Assembly (NCBI GenBank): GCA_023399105.1
Contig: JAEWQT010000202.1
Location: 1 to 5,992 of the forward strand
Origin: Pseudomonadota bacterium
GTDB taxonomy: Bacteria; Pseudomonadota; Gammaproteobacteria; Pseudomonadales; Oceanobacteraceae
DNA: 5,992 bases
Reading direction: 5' to 3'
Shown: piece by piece, positions 1-5,633 of the stretch
How the letters are laid out: each line of letters starts with the position of its first letter
Numbering within the stretch: the first letter of the stretch is position 1
Made by a program: the position numbers and the translations under genes
The notes under the pieces: model-generated
What the model was told of the DNA's origin: nothing
Seen by the model: only the letters and a program-made list of their open reading frames with translations
The model's database searches: none

Positions 1-225
1 CAATAACAGGCTGCCGGACTGCATAGCCACGCCCAGATCAATGTTCTGAAACACGGCTTCCTGCCGGTAGGCCATCAGCCGGGCGCTGATCTGCTGGACG
101 GCGCGCCGGGTCTGGTCTTCGGCCTGCCGGTCACTGCCCGACAGCGATACCAAACCCAGCAAGCCAGCGATAATGGCCAGTACGACCATCACTTCCAGCA
201 GGGTAAAACCACGCCCGGCGTGCAT
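1..225 (-). CDS. gspH: Minor pseudopilin GspH of type II secretion, N-terminal part (cut by window edge)
   Basis: Seventy-five codons are visible, starting at the ATG at 225; the gene continues beyond position 1. Residues 1-6 (MHAGRG) are a short basic prepilin leader, followed by the type III signal FTLLEVMVVLAII with the conserved Glu at mature position 5 (E11) and a hydrophobic helix to about residue 28. GspO-type prepilin peptidase would cut between G6 and F7 and methylate F7. The following stretch (RRAVQQISARLMAYRQEAVFQNIDLGVAM, residues 40-68, given here in part as RRAVQQISARL) has the amphipathic helix and the 'EA(V/I)..(N/R)xDLG' pattern of GspH. GspH sits near the tip of the periplasmic pseudopilus. 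It starts 5 bases after the gspG stop, in the standard G-H order, so it belongs to the same operon. The GspH call over GspI/J/K rests on gene order and this helix; the diagnostic C-terminal domain is out of view. Confidence 0.85.
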   Translation of the reverse strand, partial: MHAGRGFTLLEVMVVLAIIAGLLGLVSLSGSDRQAEDQTRRAVQQISARLMAYRQEAVFQNIDLGVAMQSGSLLL

Positions 226-641
226 CGGAATTACTTATCCAGACTGCTGATATCAGCGGCTTCGCCCTCGCCGCCTTCCTGGGCATCAGCACCCAGCGAG
301 ACGATTTCATAACGACCGCGATCCATAAAGTACAGGAACTCACTGCCCCAGGCATCGGTTGGTACCGAGGTGCCTTTCAGGTAGCCATCAGCGCGCCAGT
401 TACGCGGCTCTGGCGCACTGGTCGGTTTTTGCACCAGCGCTTCCAGCCCCTGTTCCGTGGTTGGATAGGTGAAGTTATCCAGCTTGTACATATCCAGGGC
501 ATTTTCGATCAGTTTGATCTGGCTCTTGGTGGTTTTGACCCGGGCATCACCGGCAGAACCGATAATGTTGGTGGCAACCAGCGCCATAATGCCGCCGATA
601 ATGGCCAACACCACCATCACTTCCAGCAGGGTGAAACCACG
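168..641. repeat. Near-identical 46-base direct repeat at the 5' ends of gspH and gspG
   Basis: Positions 168-213 and 596-641 match at 42 of 46 bases by my alignment. Both encode the pseudopilin signal from the Arg/Gly before the cleavage site through GFTLLEVMVVLAII. The four differences are mostly synonymous or nearly so in coding terms. This is expected in part from common ancestry of pseudopilins, but identity at DNA level this high makes a local gene conversion or a duplication plausible. Confidence 0.75.
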
Positions 642-671
642 TTGCGCCTGTTTCAGATTACTGCGTTGCAT
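231..671 (-). CDS. gspG: Major pseudopilin GspG of type II secretion
   Basis: A 146-residue protein, the usual length for GspG. The 12-residue leader ends in ...QAQRG, then FTLLEVMVVLAII: prepilin peptidase would cut between G12 and F13, and E17 is the conserved mature Glu5. The hydrophobic helix spans about residues 13-36. The C-terminal half has the family marks: NALDMYKLDNFTYPTTEQGL (residues 57-75 in part), the W92-containing RADGYLKG loop, DAWG at 106-109, and SLGAD..EGGEGEAADI (125-141), the calcium-binding loop region. GspG polymerises into the periplasmic pseudopilus that drives substrates through the secretin. The ATG at 671 is preceded by a strong ribosome binding site overlapping the gspF stop codon. 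It is the third gene in the gspE-F-G-H order. Nothing suggests damage; the extreme C-terminus ends SSLDK, where many homologues have a Trp, a minor difference. Confidence 0.96.
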   Translation of the reverse strand: MQRSNLKQAQRGFTLLEVMVVLAIIGGIMALVATNIIGSAGDARVKTTKSQIKLIENALDMYKLDNFTYPTTEQGLEALVQKPTSAPEPRNWRADGYLKGTSVPTDAWGSEFLYFMDRGRYEIVSLGADAQEGGEGEAADISSLDK

Positions 672-676
672 ACTTG

Positions 677-682
677 CTCCTA
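677..682 (-). promoter_or_regulatory. gspG ribosome binding site overlapping the gspF stop
   Basis: On the minus strand TAGGAG contains both the gspF stop codon (TAG, 682-680) and the Shine-Dalgarno core AGGAG, five bases before the gspG ATG. This fixes the gspG start and implies translational coupling from gspF to gspG, which would suit the high dose of major pseudopilin. Confidence 0.7.
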
Positions 683-1891
683 TTGCACCATTTTCTGAAG
701 TTCAAGAATCGGCATCATAATGGCCGCCACAATGGTGGCGACAATGCCGCCCATGATCAGCAGCATCATGGGCTCAAACACTTTGACCAGTGCCGACACG
801 GTATTTTCCAGTGTGGCTTCCTGCTGGGCCGCCGTCCGCGCCAGCATGGAATCCAGCTCGCCGCTGTTTTCGCCACTGGCAATCATGTGCAGCATAATGG
901 GCGGGAAAAACCGGGTTTCGGCCAGCGATTTGTGCAGACTGCCGCCTTCACTGACCTTCACCGTGGCCTGCGTCAGCCCCTGCTGAATGGGGATATTGGT
1001 AATCACCTGACTGGCAATGCGCATGGCGTCGACCAGTGGCACGCCACTGCTGGTCAGAATCGCCAGCGTACTGCCGAAACGAGCGGTATTGGCGTCTTTA
1101 ACAAACCCGCCCAGTCCCGGCGTACGCAGCAACAGGGAATGCCAGCGGCGGCGAAAAGCAGCACCGCGCAAGGCCAGCCGGAACAGGGTCAGGCCCATCA
1201 CCAGCAACACCAGCGTCAGCAAGCCCCAGTCGCGGATAAAATAACTCAGGTTCAGCATAAAGGCGGTTAAACCGGGCAATTCCTGACCGTTTTTAATAAA
1301 CACTTCAACGATGTCAGGCACCACATAGGTCAGCAGACCCACCACAATACCAATGGCCACGACCGACAGAATAATGGGGTACATGGCGGCCAGTTTGATT
1401 TTCTGGTCAGAGGCCTGACGGGCTTCGGTGTAGTCTGCCAACCGGTTCAGTACACCATCCAGATGGCCGGCATGCTCACCGGCTGCCACGGTGGAACGGT
1501 ACAGGTGTGGAAAGGCGCGCGGGTATTCCGCCAGTGCTTTGGCCAGTGTATAGCCCTCCAGCACCTTGGCCCGAATAGCCAGAATCATGGCCTTGATGCG
1601 TTGTTTGCCGGTTTGCTCCGACAACGCTCGCAGGGATTCATCAATGGGCAGGCCAGCCTGAATCAGCGTGGCCAGCTGACGGGTGATCAGCGCCAGCTCG
1701 GGAACGGACAAGCCGGGTGAGCGACTGAGCAAGCCGGGGGTTTGTTCTTTGCGCGTGGTTTGCTCCACGGACAGCGGCATCCAGCCTTTGTCGCGCAGCT
1801 GCTGGCGCACCTGGCGGGCACTGTCGGCTTCCAGCACCCCTTTTTTGGCTTTGCCGCGCTCATCCAGCGCCTGATAGACAAAGGCACCCAT
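680..1891 (-). CDS. gspF: Type II secretion inner-membrane platform protein GspF
   Basis: A 403-residue protein matching the usual GspF length of about 400. It opens with the typical N-terminal MGAFVYQALDERGK..KGV.EADS, followed by DKGWMPLSV (residues 34-42). Two T2SSF domains follow, at about residues 68-191 and 271-393, each beginning with a (L/T)RQLATLI.AGLP / FGSTLAILTSSGVPL motif and each containing a conserved GE(H/N)(A/S)G(H/E)LD element (138-145 and 340-347). Three membrane helices are seen at about 167-192, 221-241 and 373-396. The protein sits in the inner membrane and couples the cytoplasmic ATPase GspE to pseudopilus growth, together with GspL and GspM. The ATG at 1891 lies one base after the gspE stop, and the GAAGGG within the end of gspE can serve as ribosome binding site, so the two genes are translationally coupled. 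It is intact. Confidence 0.97.
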   Translation of the reverse strand: MGAFVYQALDERGKAKKGVLEADSARQVRQQLRDKGWMPLSVEQTTRKEQTPGLLSRSPGLSVPELALITRQLATLIQAGLPIDESLRALSEQTGKQRIKAMILAIRAKVLEGYTLAKALAEYPRAFPHLYRSTVAAGEHAGHLDGVLNRLADYTEARQASDQKIKLAAMYPIILSVVAIGIVVGLLTYVVPDIVEVFIKNGQELPGLTAFMLNLSYFIRDWGLLTLVLLVMGLTLFRLALRGAAFRRRWHSLLLRTPGLGGFVKDANTARFGSTLAILTSSGVPLVDAMRIASQVITNIPIQQGLTQATVKVSEGGSLHKSLAETRFFPPIMLHMIASGENSGELDSMLARTAAQQEATLENTVSALVKVFEPMMLLIMGGIVATIVAAIMMPILELQKMVQ

Positions 1892-1892
1892 A

Positions 1893-3419
1893 TCAGCCCT
1901 TCACCACCCGTAATAATTCTTCAATGGTGGTGCTGCCGGCCAGTACTTTGCGGATACCGTCCTGCTGAATGCCTGGCCCCAGGGTGCGGGCGTGACGCTC
2001 CAGTGCCTGTTCACCAGCACGGTCATGGATCAGGGTTTTCATGGTTTCATCGACTTCAATGATTTCGTAAATACCCTGGCGGCCGCGATAGCCCAGCTGG
2101 TTGCACTTATCACAACCGCGGGCGTGGAAAATCTGCGGCGGCTGCGCCGGATCAATGCCGAGAATGGTGCATTCGGCGGCATCGGCCGTGGCTTCTTCTT
2201 TGCAGTCATTGCACAACACCCGCACCAGCCGCTGGGCGATGACACCGATAATACTGGACGACAGCAGAAAGGGTTCAACGCCCATGTCCTGCAAGCGGGT
2301 AATGGCACCAATGGCGGTGTTGGTGTGCAGCGTAGACAGTACCAGGTGACCGGTTAACGAGGCCTGAATGGCAATTTCAACGGTTTCAAGATCACGGATC
2401 TCACCGATCATCACCACGTCCGGGTCCTGGCGCAGAATGGCGCGCAGGCCTTTGGCAAAGGTCATCTCCACCTTGGTGTTCACCTGGGTCTGGCCAATGC
2501 CGGGCAGGCTGTATTCGATCGGGTCTTCCACGGTCAGGATATTGCGGCTGGTGTCGTTCAGGTCGCTGAGCGCACCATAGAGCGTGGTGGTTTTACCGGA
2601 GCCGGTCGGGCCGGTCACCAGAATAATGCCGTGGGGCTTGCTGATAATATTGCGCATGGTGGTCAGGTCGCGCGGCGCCATGCCCAGCTGCGACAGACTC
2701 AAGCGGCCGGCTTGCTTATCCAGCAGACGCATCACCACCCGCTCACCAAAACTGGATGGCATGGTTGAAACCCGCACATCCACTTCCCGACCACCGATAC
2801 GCAAGGCAATGCGACCGTCCTGTGGTACGCGTTTTTCGGCAATATCCAGCCGCGCCATCACCTTAATACGGGAAATTAACAGCGCCGCCAGGGCGCGTTT
2901 GGGCTGCACCACTTCGCGCAGTACACCATCGACACGGAAGCGAACGACCAGACGTTTTTCGTAGGTTTCGACGTGAATATCCGAGGCATTTTCTTTGACG
3001 GCTTCAGTCAGCAACGCGTTGATCAGGCGGATAATAGGCGCATCACCCTCCTGTTCGAGCAGGTCTTCGGTTTCGGGGACCGAGTCGGCCAGACTGGCCA
3101 GATCCATTTCATCGCCCAACCCTTCCACCATTTCCATGGTTTCGGAGGAGTCGCTCTGGTACGCCAGCCCCATACGGCGTTCAAATTCATCATTGCTGAT
3201 GGCCTGCAACCGGAATGGTGCACTCAGAAAGCGCTGCACTTCCATGATGACGCCAGCCTGCACGCCTTCACGGTGCAGCAGCAATAACTGGTCGGCCTTG
3301 CCTTCAATCAGCACACCAAAGCGCTTGGCATAACCAAAGGGTAACCGGGTACTGAGATTGGTCGATTGCACCTGACGGGAGAGGTCTTCTGCCGGTACGG
3401 CCAGATTGTCTGCGGTCAT
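1893..3419 (-). CDS. gspE: Type II secretion assembly ATPase GspE
   Basis: I choose the ATG at 3419, giving 508 residues, close to the about 500 of known GspE/XcpR proteins. The N-terminal domain carries LPFGYAKRFGVLIEG (residues 26-40), the part that meets GspL. Then come RFRVDG (160-165), Walker A GPTGSGKTTT (270-279, Lys276), the Asp box NILTVEDPIEY (293-303), Walker B VVMIGEIRD (335-343, with Glu340) and the His box GHLVLSTLHTNTA (357-369, His358 and His365). A zinc-binding tetracysteine unit follows, with CNDC at 403-406 and CDKC at 436-439 and one extra Cys at 417. All catalytic elements are present. The enzyme is a cytoplasmic hexameric ATPase that powers pseudopilus assembly through GspF. 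It is the first gene of the operon. The reading frame stays open to an ATG at 3533, but that start lacks a ribosome binding site, lies next to the etfA terminator, and would add 38 residues unlike the family. Confidence 0.95.
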   Translation of the reverse strand: MTADNLAVPAEDLSRQVQSTNLSTRLPFGYAKRFGVLIEGKADQLLLLHREGVQAGVIMEVQRFLSAPFRLQAISNDEFERRMGLAYQSDSSETMEMVEGLGDEMDLASLADSVPETEDLLEQEGDAPIIRLINALLTEAVKENASDIHVETYEKRLVVRFRVDGVLREVVQPKRALAALLISRIKVMARLDIAEKRVPQDGRIALRIGGREVDVRVSTMPSSFGERVVMRLLDKQAGRLSLSQLGMAPRDLTTMRNIISKPHGIILVTGPTGSGKTTTLYGALSDLNDTSRNILTVEDPIEYSLPGIGQTQVNTKVEMTFAKGLRAILRQDPDVVMIGEIRDLETVEIAIQASLTGHLVLSTLHTNTAIGAITRLQDMGVEPFLLSSSIIGVIAQRLVRVLCNDCKEEATADAAECTILGIDPAQPPQIFHARGCDKCNQLGYRGRQGIYEIIEVDETMKTLIHDRAGEQALERHARTLGPGIQQDGIRKVLAGSTTIEELLRVVKG

Positions 3420-3469
3420 TCGATGCCCTGCTCGTTGGCAAAAATCGTCATCTGCATCATCCGCTGCAA
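3416..3469 (-). other. Possible 17-codon leader ORF overlapping the gspE start
   Basis: In a different frame from gspE, a TTG at 3469 preceded at 7 bases by AGAGGG (3477-3482) opens a short frame reading MQRMMQMTIFANEQGIE and stopping at TGA 3418-3416, so that stop and gspE start share ATGA. ATG codons at 3460, 3457 and 3451 are alternative starts. This arrangement is typical of translational coupling. I know no family for the peptide, and the ORF is too short to judge by codon use. It may be chance. Confidence 0.2.
3426..3429 (-). promoter_or_regulatory. gspE ribosome binding site that decides the start
   Basis: The minus strand reads AGCAGGGCATCGAATG: AGGG sits six bases before the ATG at 3419. 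The alternative in-frame ATG at 3533 has only a T-rich terminator tail in front of it. This is the reason for preferring the 508-residue protein. Confidence 0.55.
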
Positions 3470-3499
3470 AGGAAATCCCTCTTTGTTGTTGTGCTCGGT

Positions 3500-3527
3500 A
3501 CGTTACCTTATTACGGAAAAATGACAA
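3500..3527 (-). promoter_or_regulatory. Weak promoter-like element for the gsp operon
   Basis: The minus strand shows TTGTCA (3527-3522), five of six to the sigma-70 -35 box. A 16-base spacer leads to TAACGT (3505-3500), only three of six to TATAAT; TAATAA (3513-3508) lies too close. The site lies between the etfA terminator and gspE, where a gsp promoter is needed unless transcription reads through. The -10 is poor, so the operon may need an activator or use another sigma factor. Confidence 0.25.
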
Positions 3528-3538
3528 CTGCATGACAT

Positions 3539-3566
3539 AAAAAAACCCGGCCTTGGCCGGGTTTTT
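3539..3566 (-). terminator. Rho-independent terminator after etfA, probably bidirectional
   Basis: CCCGGCC (3546-3552), a TT loop and GGCCGGG (3555-3561) form a 7-bp GC stem, extended by flanking A and T runs (seven A at 3539-3545, five T at 3562-3566). Read on the minus strand it ends in a run of seven T, beginning about 14 bases after the etfA stop, so it terminates etfBA and insulates gspE. Read on the plus strand it also ends in five T, so it could work both ways, although no plus-strand gene enters it. Confidence 0.9.
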
Positions 3567-3580
3567 CTAAGCATCTGATA

Positions 3581-4507
3581 TTACAGAGCTTTTTCCAGTT
3601 CTGGTACGGCGTCAAACAGGTCTGCAACCAGACCGTAATCCGCTACCTGGAAGATCGGAGCTTCTTCGTCTTTGTTGATGGCAACAATGACTTTAGAGTC
3701 CTTCATACCCGCCAGATGCTGAATGGCACCAGAGATACCCACAGCAACGTACAGTTCCGGAGCAACGATCTTACCGGTCTGACCAACCTGCATGTCATTC
3801 GGTACGAAACCGGCGTCAACCGCAGCGCGGGATGCGCCAACAGCGGCACCCAGCTTGTCAGCCACTTTGTACAGCATCTCGAAGTTGTCACCGTTCTGCA
3901 TGCCACGGCCACCAGAGATAACGATCTTGGCGCCGGTCAGTTCCGGACGGTCAGACTTGGCCAGTTCTTCACCAACGAAGGCAGTGATGCCAGCGTCTTT
4001 AACCAGATCAACGGCCGTTACAGCAGCAGCACCGCCTTCAGCGGCCGGATCGAAACCGGTCGGACGCACGGTCATCACTTTGATGCTGTCAGCTGACTTA
4101 ACGGTGGCAATGGCGTTGCCAGCGTAGATCGGACGGGTGAATGTGTCGGCATCAACCACACCAATCACTTCAGACAGCATGTTAACGTCCAGCAGCGCCG
4201 CGGCGCGTGGCAGGAAGTCTTTACCGGTGGTGGTGGCAGCGGCCAGGATGTGGCTGTAGCCCTTACCCAGCTCGGCAACCAGTTCACCCATGTTTTCGGC
4301 CAGCTGATACTGGTAAGCAGCATTGTCAGCCACCAGTACTTTGGCTACGCCAGCGATCTTGGCGGCGGCTTCAGCAACAGCGCCACAGTTGCTGCCGGCA
4401 ACCAGCACATCGATGTCACCACCGATTTTGGCAGCAGCAGCCACGACGTTCAGAGTGGCTGCTTTCAGGGTCGCGTTATCGTGTTCAGCGATTACTAAAA
4501 TAGACAT
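3581..4507 (-). CDS. etfA: Electron transfer flavoprotein alpha subunit (FAD-binding)
   Basis: A 308-residue protein, the usual length for bacterial EtfA. It starts MSILVIAEHD and has an N-terminal ETF domain to about residue 180, with TTTGKDFLPRAAALLD at 92-107. The C-terminal FAD domain is complete: ISGGRGMQNGDNF (197-209), SR at 226-227, QVGQTGK (240-246), LYVAVGISGAIQHLAGM (252-268, the EtfA signature), and INKDEEAPIFQVADYG (277-292). With EtfB it forms the soluble cytoplasmic heterodimer that takes electrons from acyl-CoA and related dehydrogenases and hands them to ETF:ubiquinone oxidoreductase, whose gene lies divergently at 5634. The ATG at 4507 follows the etfB stop by 12 bases, with an AGAGG ribosome binding site (4516-4520) in between, so the two are co-transcribed and made in equal amounts. 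A strong terminator follows. No frameshift or missing motif is seen. Confidence 0.98.
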   Translation of the reverse strand: MSILVIAEHDNATLKAATLNVVAAAAKIGGDIDVLVAGSNCGAVAEAAAKIAGVAKVLVADNAAYQYQLAENMGELVAELGKGYSHILAAATTTGKDFLPRAAALLDVNMLSEVIGVVDADTFTRPIYAGNAIATVKSADSIKVMTVRPTGFDPAAEGGAAAVTAVDLVKDAGITAFVGEELAKSDRPELTGAKIVISGGRGMQNGDNFEMLYKVADKLGAAVGASRAAVDAGFVPNDMQVGQTGKIVAPELYVAVGISGAIQHLAGMKDSKVIVAINKDEEAPIFQVADYGLVADLFDAVPELEKAL

Positions 4508-4519
4508 GTAACAGACCTC

Positions 4520-5269
4520 TTACAGCACTTTGGCTTCGTTCTTCAGTTTGTCGACCAGCTGCTCGATGCTGGCAACCTTGATACCGGCTTTACGCTGTGC
4601 CGGCGGAGTTACCTGCACCAGAGACAGGGTGGACTTAACTTCCACACCCAGGTCAGCCGGAGTGGTGACATCCAGAGGCTTACGCTTGGCTTTCATGATG
4701 TTCGGCAGAGACGCGTAGCGCGGCTCATTCAGACGCAGGTCAGTGGTAACGATCGCCGGCAGTTTCAGAGCAACGGTACGCAGACCGCCGTCGATTTCAC
4801 GGGTTACGTTCACTTTGTCACCATCGATGGCCACTTCAGACGCGAAGGTGCCTTGCGCCATGCCAGTCAGTGCACCCAGCATCTGGCCAGTCTGGTTGTT
4901 GTCGCTGTCGATGGTCTGCTTGCCCAGCAGAACCAGTTGCGGCTGTTCTTTATCAACAACGGCTTTCAGCAGTTTGGCAACGCTCAGGGATTCCAGCTTC
5001 TCGTCGGTTTCGACCAGAATGCCACGGTCTGCACCCAGAGCCAGAGCGGTACGGATCTGTTCCTGAGCCACTTTAGGGCCAATAGAAACCACCACCACTT
5101 CGCTGGCAATGCCTTTTTCTTTCAGGCGCACAGCTTCTTCCACGGCGATTTCGCAGAAGGGGTTCATAGCCATTTTAACGTTGGTCAGATCAACGTCTGA
5201 ATTATCCGGCTTTACGCGTACCTTTACGTTGTAATCGATAACACGTTTAACAGCGACAAGAACCTTCAT
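4520..5269 (-). CDS. etfB: Electron transfer flavoprotein beta subunit (AMP-binding)
   Basis: With the ATG at 5269 the protein has 249 residues, exactly the common EtfB length, and begins with the classical [20 protein letters not shown]. It carries [11 protein letters not shown] (36-46), the AMP-binding segment [21 protein letters not shown] (116-136, here quoted in full because it is the key site: G116, D121, D123, N124, Q126, T127), the beta-subunit signature [20 protein letters not shown] (155-174), and the recognition loop [16 protein letters not shown] (180-195) that docks onto partner dehydrogenases; Leu189 or its neighbour corresponds to the anchoring leucine of human ETF. The loop matches the respiratory ETF type that serves many dehydrogenases, not the bifurcating type. 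An in-frame extension to 5365 (32 more codons) is open but has no ribosome binding site and does not resemble EtfB. First gene of etfB-etfA. Confidence 0.97.
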   Translation of the reverse strand: MKVLVAVKRVIDYNVKVRVKPDNSDVDLTNVKMAMNPFCEIAVEEAVRLKEKGIASEVVVVSIGPKVAQEQIRTALALGADRGILVETDEKLESLSVAKLLKAVVDKEQPQLVLLGKQTIDSDNNQTGQMLGALTGMAQGTFASEVAIDGDKVNVTREIDGGLRTVALKLPAIVTTDLRLNEPRYASLPNIMKAKRKPLDVTTPADLGVEVKSTLSLVQVTPPAQRKAGIKVASIEQLVDKLKNEAKVL

Positions 5270-5273
5270 AGAT

Positions 5274-5278
5274 TCCTC
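5274..5278 (-). promoter_or_regulatory. etfB ribosome binding site that decides the start
   Basis: GAGGA on the minus strand lies four bases (ATCT) before the ATG at 5269. This, and the family-typical [10 protein letters not shown] start, rule out the upstream in-frame ATG at 5365. Confidence 0.8.
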
Positions 5279-5308
5279 GTATTTAACTAGTGGATGAATA
5301 AAGGGCAA

Positions 5309-5338
5309 ATTACCACGCCGACAGGATGACACAGTCAA
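5309..5338 (-). promoter_or_regulatory. Candidate proximal promoter for etfBA
   Basis: A second TTGACT (5338-5333; five of six) lies in the other copy of the same 10-bp repeat, 55 bases nearer etfB. The best -10 is GGTAAT (5314-5309; four of six) after 18 bases. Weaker than the distal one; the repeat may instead be a regulator site. Confidence 0.3.
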
Positions 5339-5398
5339 TAGGAGACGCCCTTTCCAGCGCGCCAATTATTCGGATGTTTCCATCTAGCGTCAATAGGA
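5334..5398. repeat. Direct repeat GTCAATAGGA, two copies 55 bases apart
   Basis: Exact copies at 5334-5343 and 5389-5398 on the plus strand (TCCTATTGAC on the minus strand). Each contains a TTGAC -35-like core for etfB-directed transcription. Confidence 0.85.
5365..5393 (-). promoter_or_regulatory. Candidate distal sigma-70 promoter for etfBA
   Basis: The minus strand has TTGACG (5393-5388; five of six to consensus), a 17-base spacer and AATAAT (5370-5365; five of six). Spacing and match are good. It would give an etfB leader of about 90 bases. The -35 lies inside one copy of a 10-bp direct repeat. Confidence 0.55.
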
Positions 5399-5465
5399 TT
5401 GCCCACCGGATGCGCCAACCCCCTGTTTTGACGGCCATTTTTGCGCGCGAATGACATGAAATAAG

Positions 5466-5493
5466 TTGCCTGACAGTACTCCGAACGTATAAT
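5466..5493 (+). promoter_or_regulatory. Candidate sigma-70 promoter for ETF-QO
   Basis: A perfect TATAAT at 5488-5493 is preceded by TTGCCT at 5466-5471 (four of six) with a 16-base spacer. Transcription would begin near 5500, giving an untranslated leader of about 134 bases, which contains a strong inverted repeat. A palindrome overlaps the -10 and start site, suggesting repression at the promoter. Confidence 0.6.
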
Positions 5494-5503
5494 GGCGGCC
5501 ATT
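5491..5503. promoter_or_regulatory. Palindrome AATGGC-G-GCCATT overlapping the ETF-QO -10 box and start site
   Basis: Perfect 6-1-6 palindrome sharing the last three bases of TATAAT. Its position is that of a repressor operator; no protein is known to me for it. It could also be chance, as arms are short. Confidence 0.35.
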
Positions 5504-5523
5504 TTGCCTTATTCAGGTGGCAG

Positions 5524-5550
5524 TTATTTGCCCTGTGTCCGGGCAAATAA
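5524..5550. repeat. Perfect 10-bp inverted repeat TTATTTGCCC-N7-GGGCAAATAA in the ETF-QO leader
   Basis: Both arms match without mismatch around the 7-base loop TGTGTCC. It lies about 24-51 bases after the predicted transcript start. As RNA it forms a 10-bp stem; no T run follows, so it is not a standard terminator. As DNA it has the size of a dimeric regulator operator. GGGCAAAT from one arm recurs at 5303-5310 on the etfB side. Confidence 0.8.
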
Positions 5551-5633
5551 ACGCCGGATGCGCCTGAATATAAAACGCTGACGAGAGAGTCCGTGAACGC
5601 CAACAGCTCCCAGCTTACTTTGAGGAGAACACT

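Larger units (their letters stand above)
5406..5564. repeat. Direct repeat CCGGATGCGCC, two copies 148 bases apart
   Basis: Exact 11-base copies at 5406-5416 and 5554-5564, both in the intergenic region and flanking the ETF-QO promoter. A third short pair, CGGCCATTTT, occurs at 5432-5441 and 5496-5505. Confidence 0.85.
5270..5633. other. Divergent etfB / ETF-QO control region (364 bases, no gene)
   Basis: No reading frame here looks like a real gene. The region holds candidate promoters in both directions (minus: 5365-5393, 5309-5338; plus: 5466-5493), a 10-bp inverted repeat at 5524-5550, a 13-base palindrome at 5491-5503, direct repeats GTCAATAGGA, CCGGATGCGCC and CGGCCATTTT, and the element TTTGCC...TTATTCA on both strands, each reading toward its own gene (minus 5309-5295, plus 5503-5515). 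The stretch 5565-5621 shows only a TATAAA-like sequence without a -35. Confidence 0.8.

Noticed and set aside
674..1270. Long plus-strand open frame opposite gspF (198 codons, rich in His and Gln)
   Set aside because: Its composition is that of the reverse complement of a GC-rich gene; gspF on the other strand is unmistakable.
3497..3507. GGTA-CGT-TACC inverted repeat in the gspE leader
   Set aside because: Arms of only four bases are expected by chance; without conservation data it cannot be called an operator.
5270..5365. Upstream extension of etfB by 32 codons
   Set aside because: No ribosome binding site at 5365, no family resemblance, and it runs through the promoter region; the start at 5269 gives the typical 249 residues.
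5428..5456. TTGACG at 5428-5433 as a further plus-strand promoter
   Set aside because: No acceptable -10 at 16-18 bases (AATGAC/ATGACA only).
5569..5574. TATAAA as a second ETF-QO -10 box
   Set aside because: No -35 at proper spacing and the upstream TG is one base off for an extended -10.
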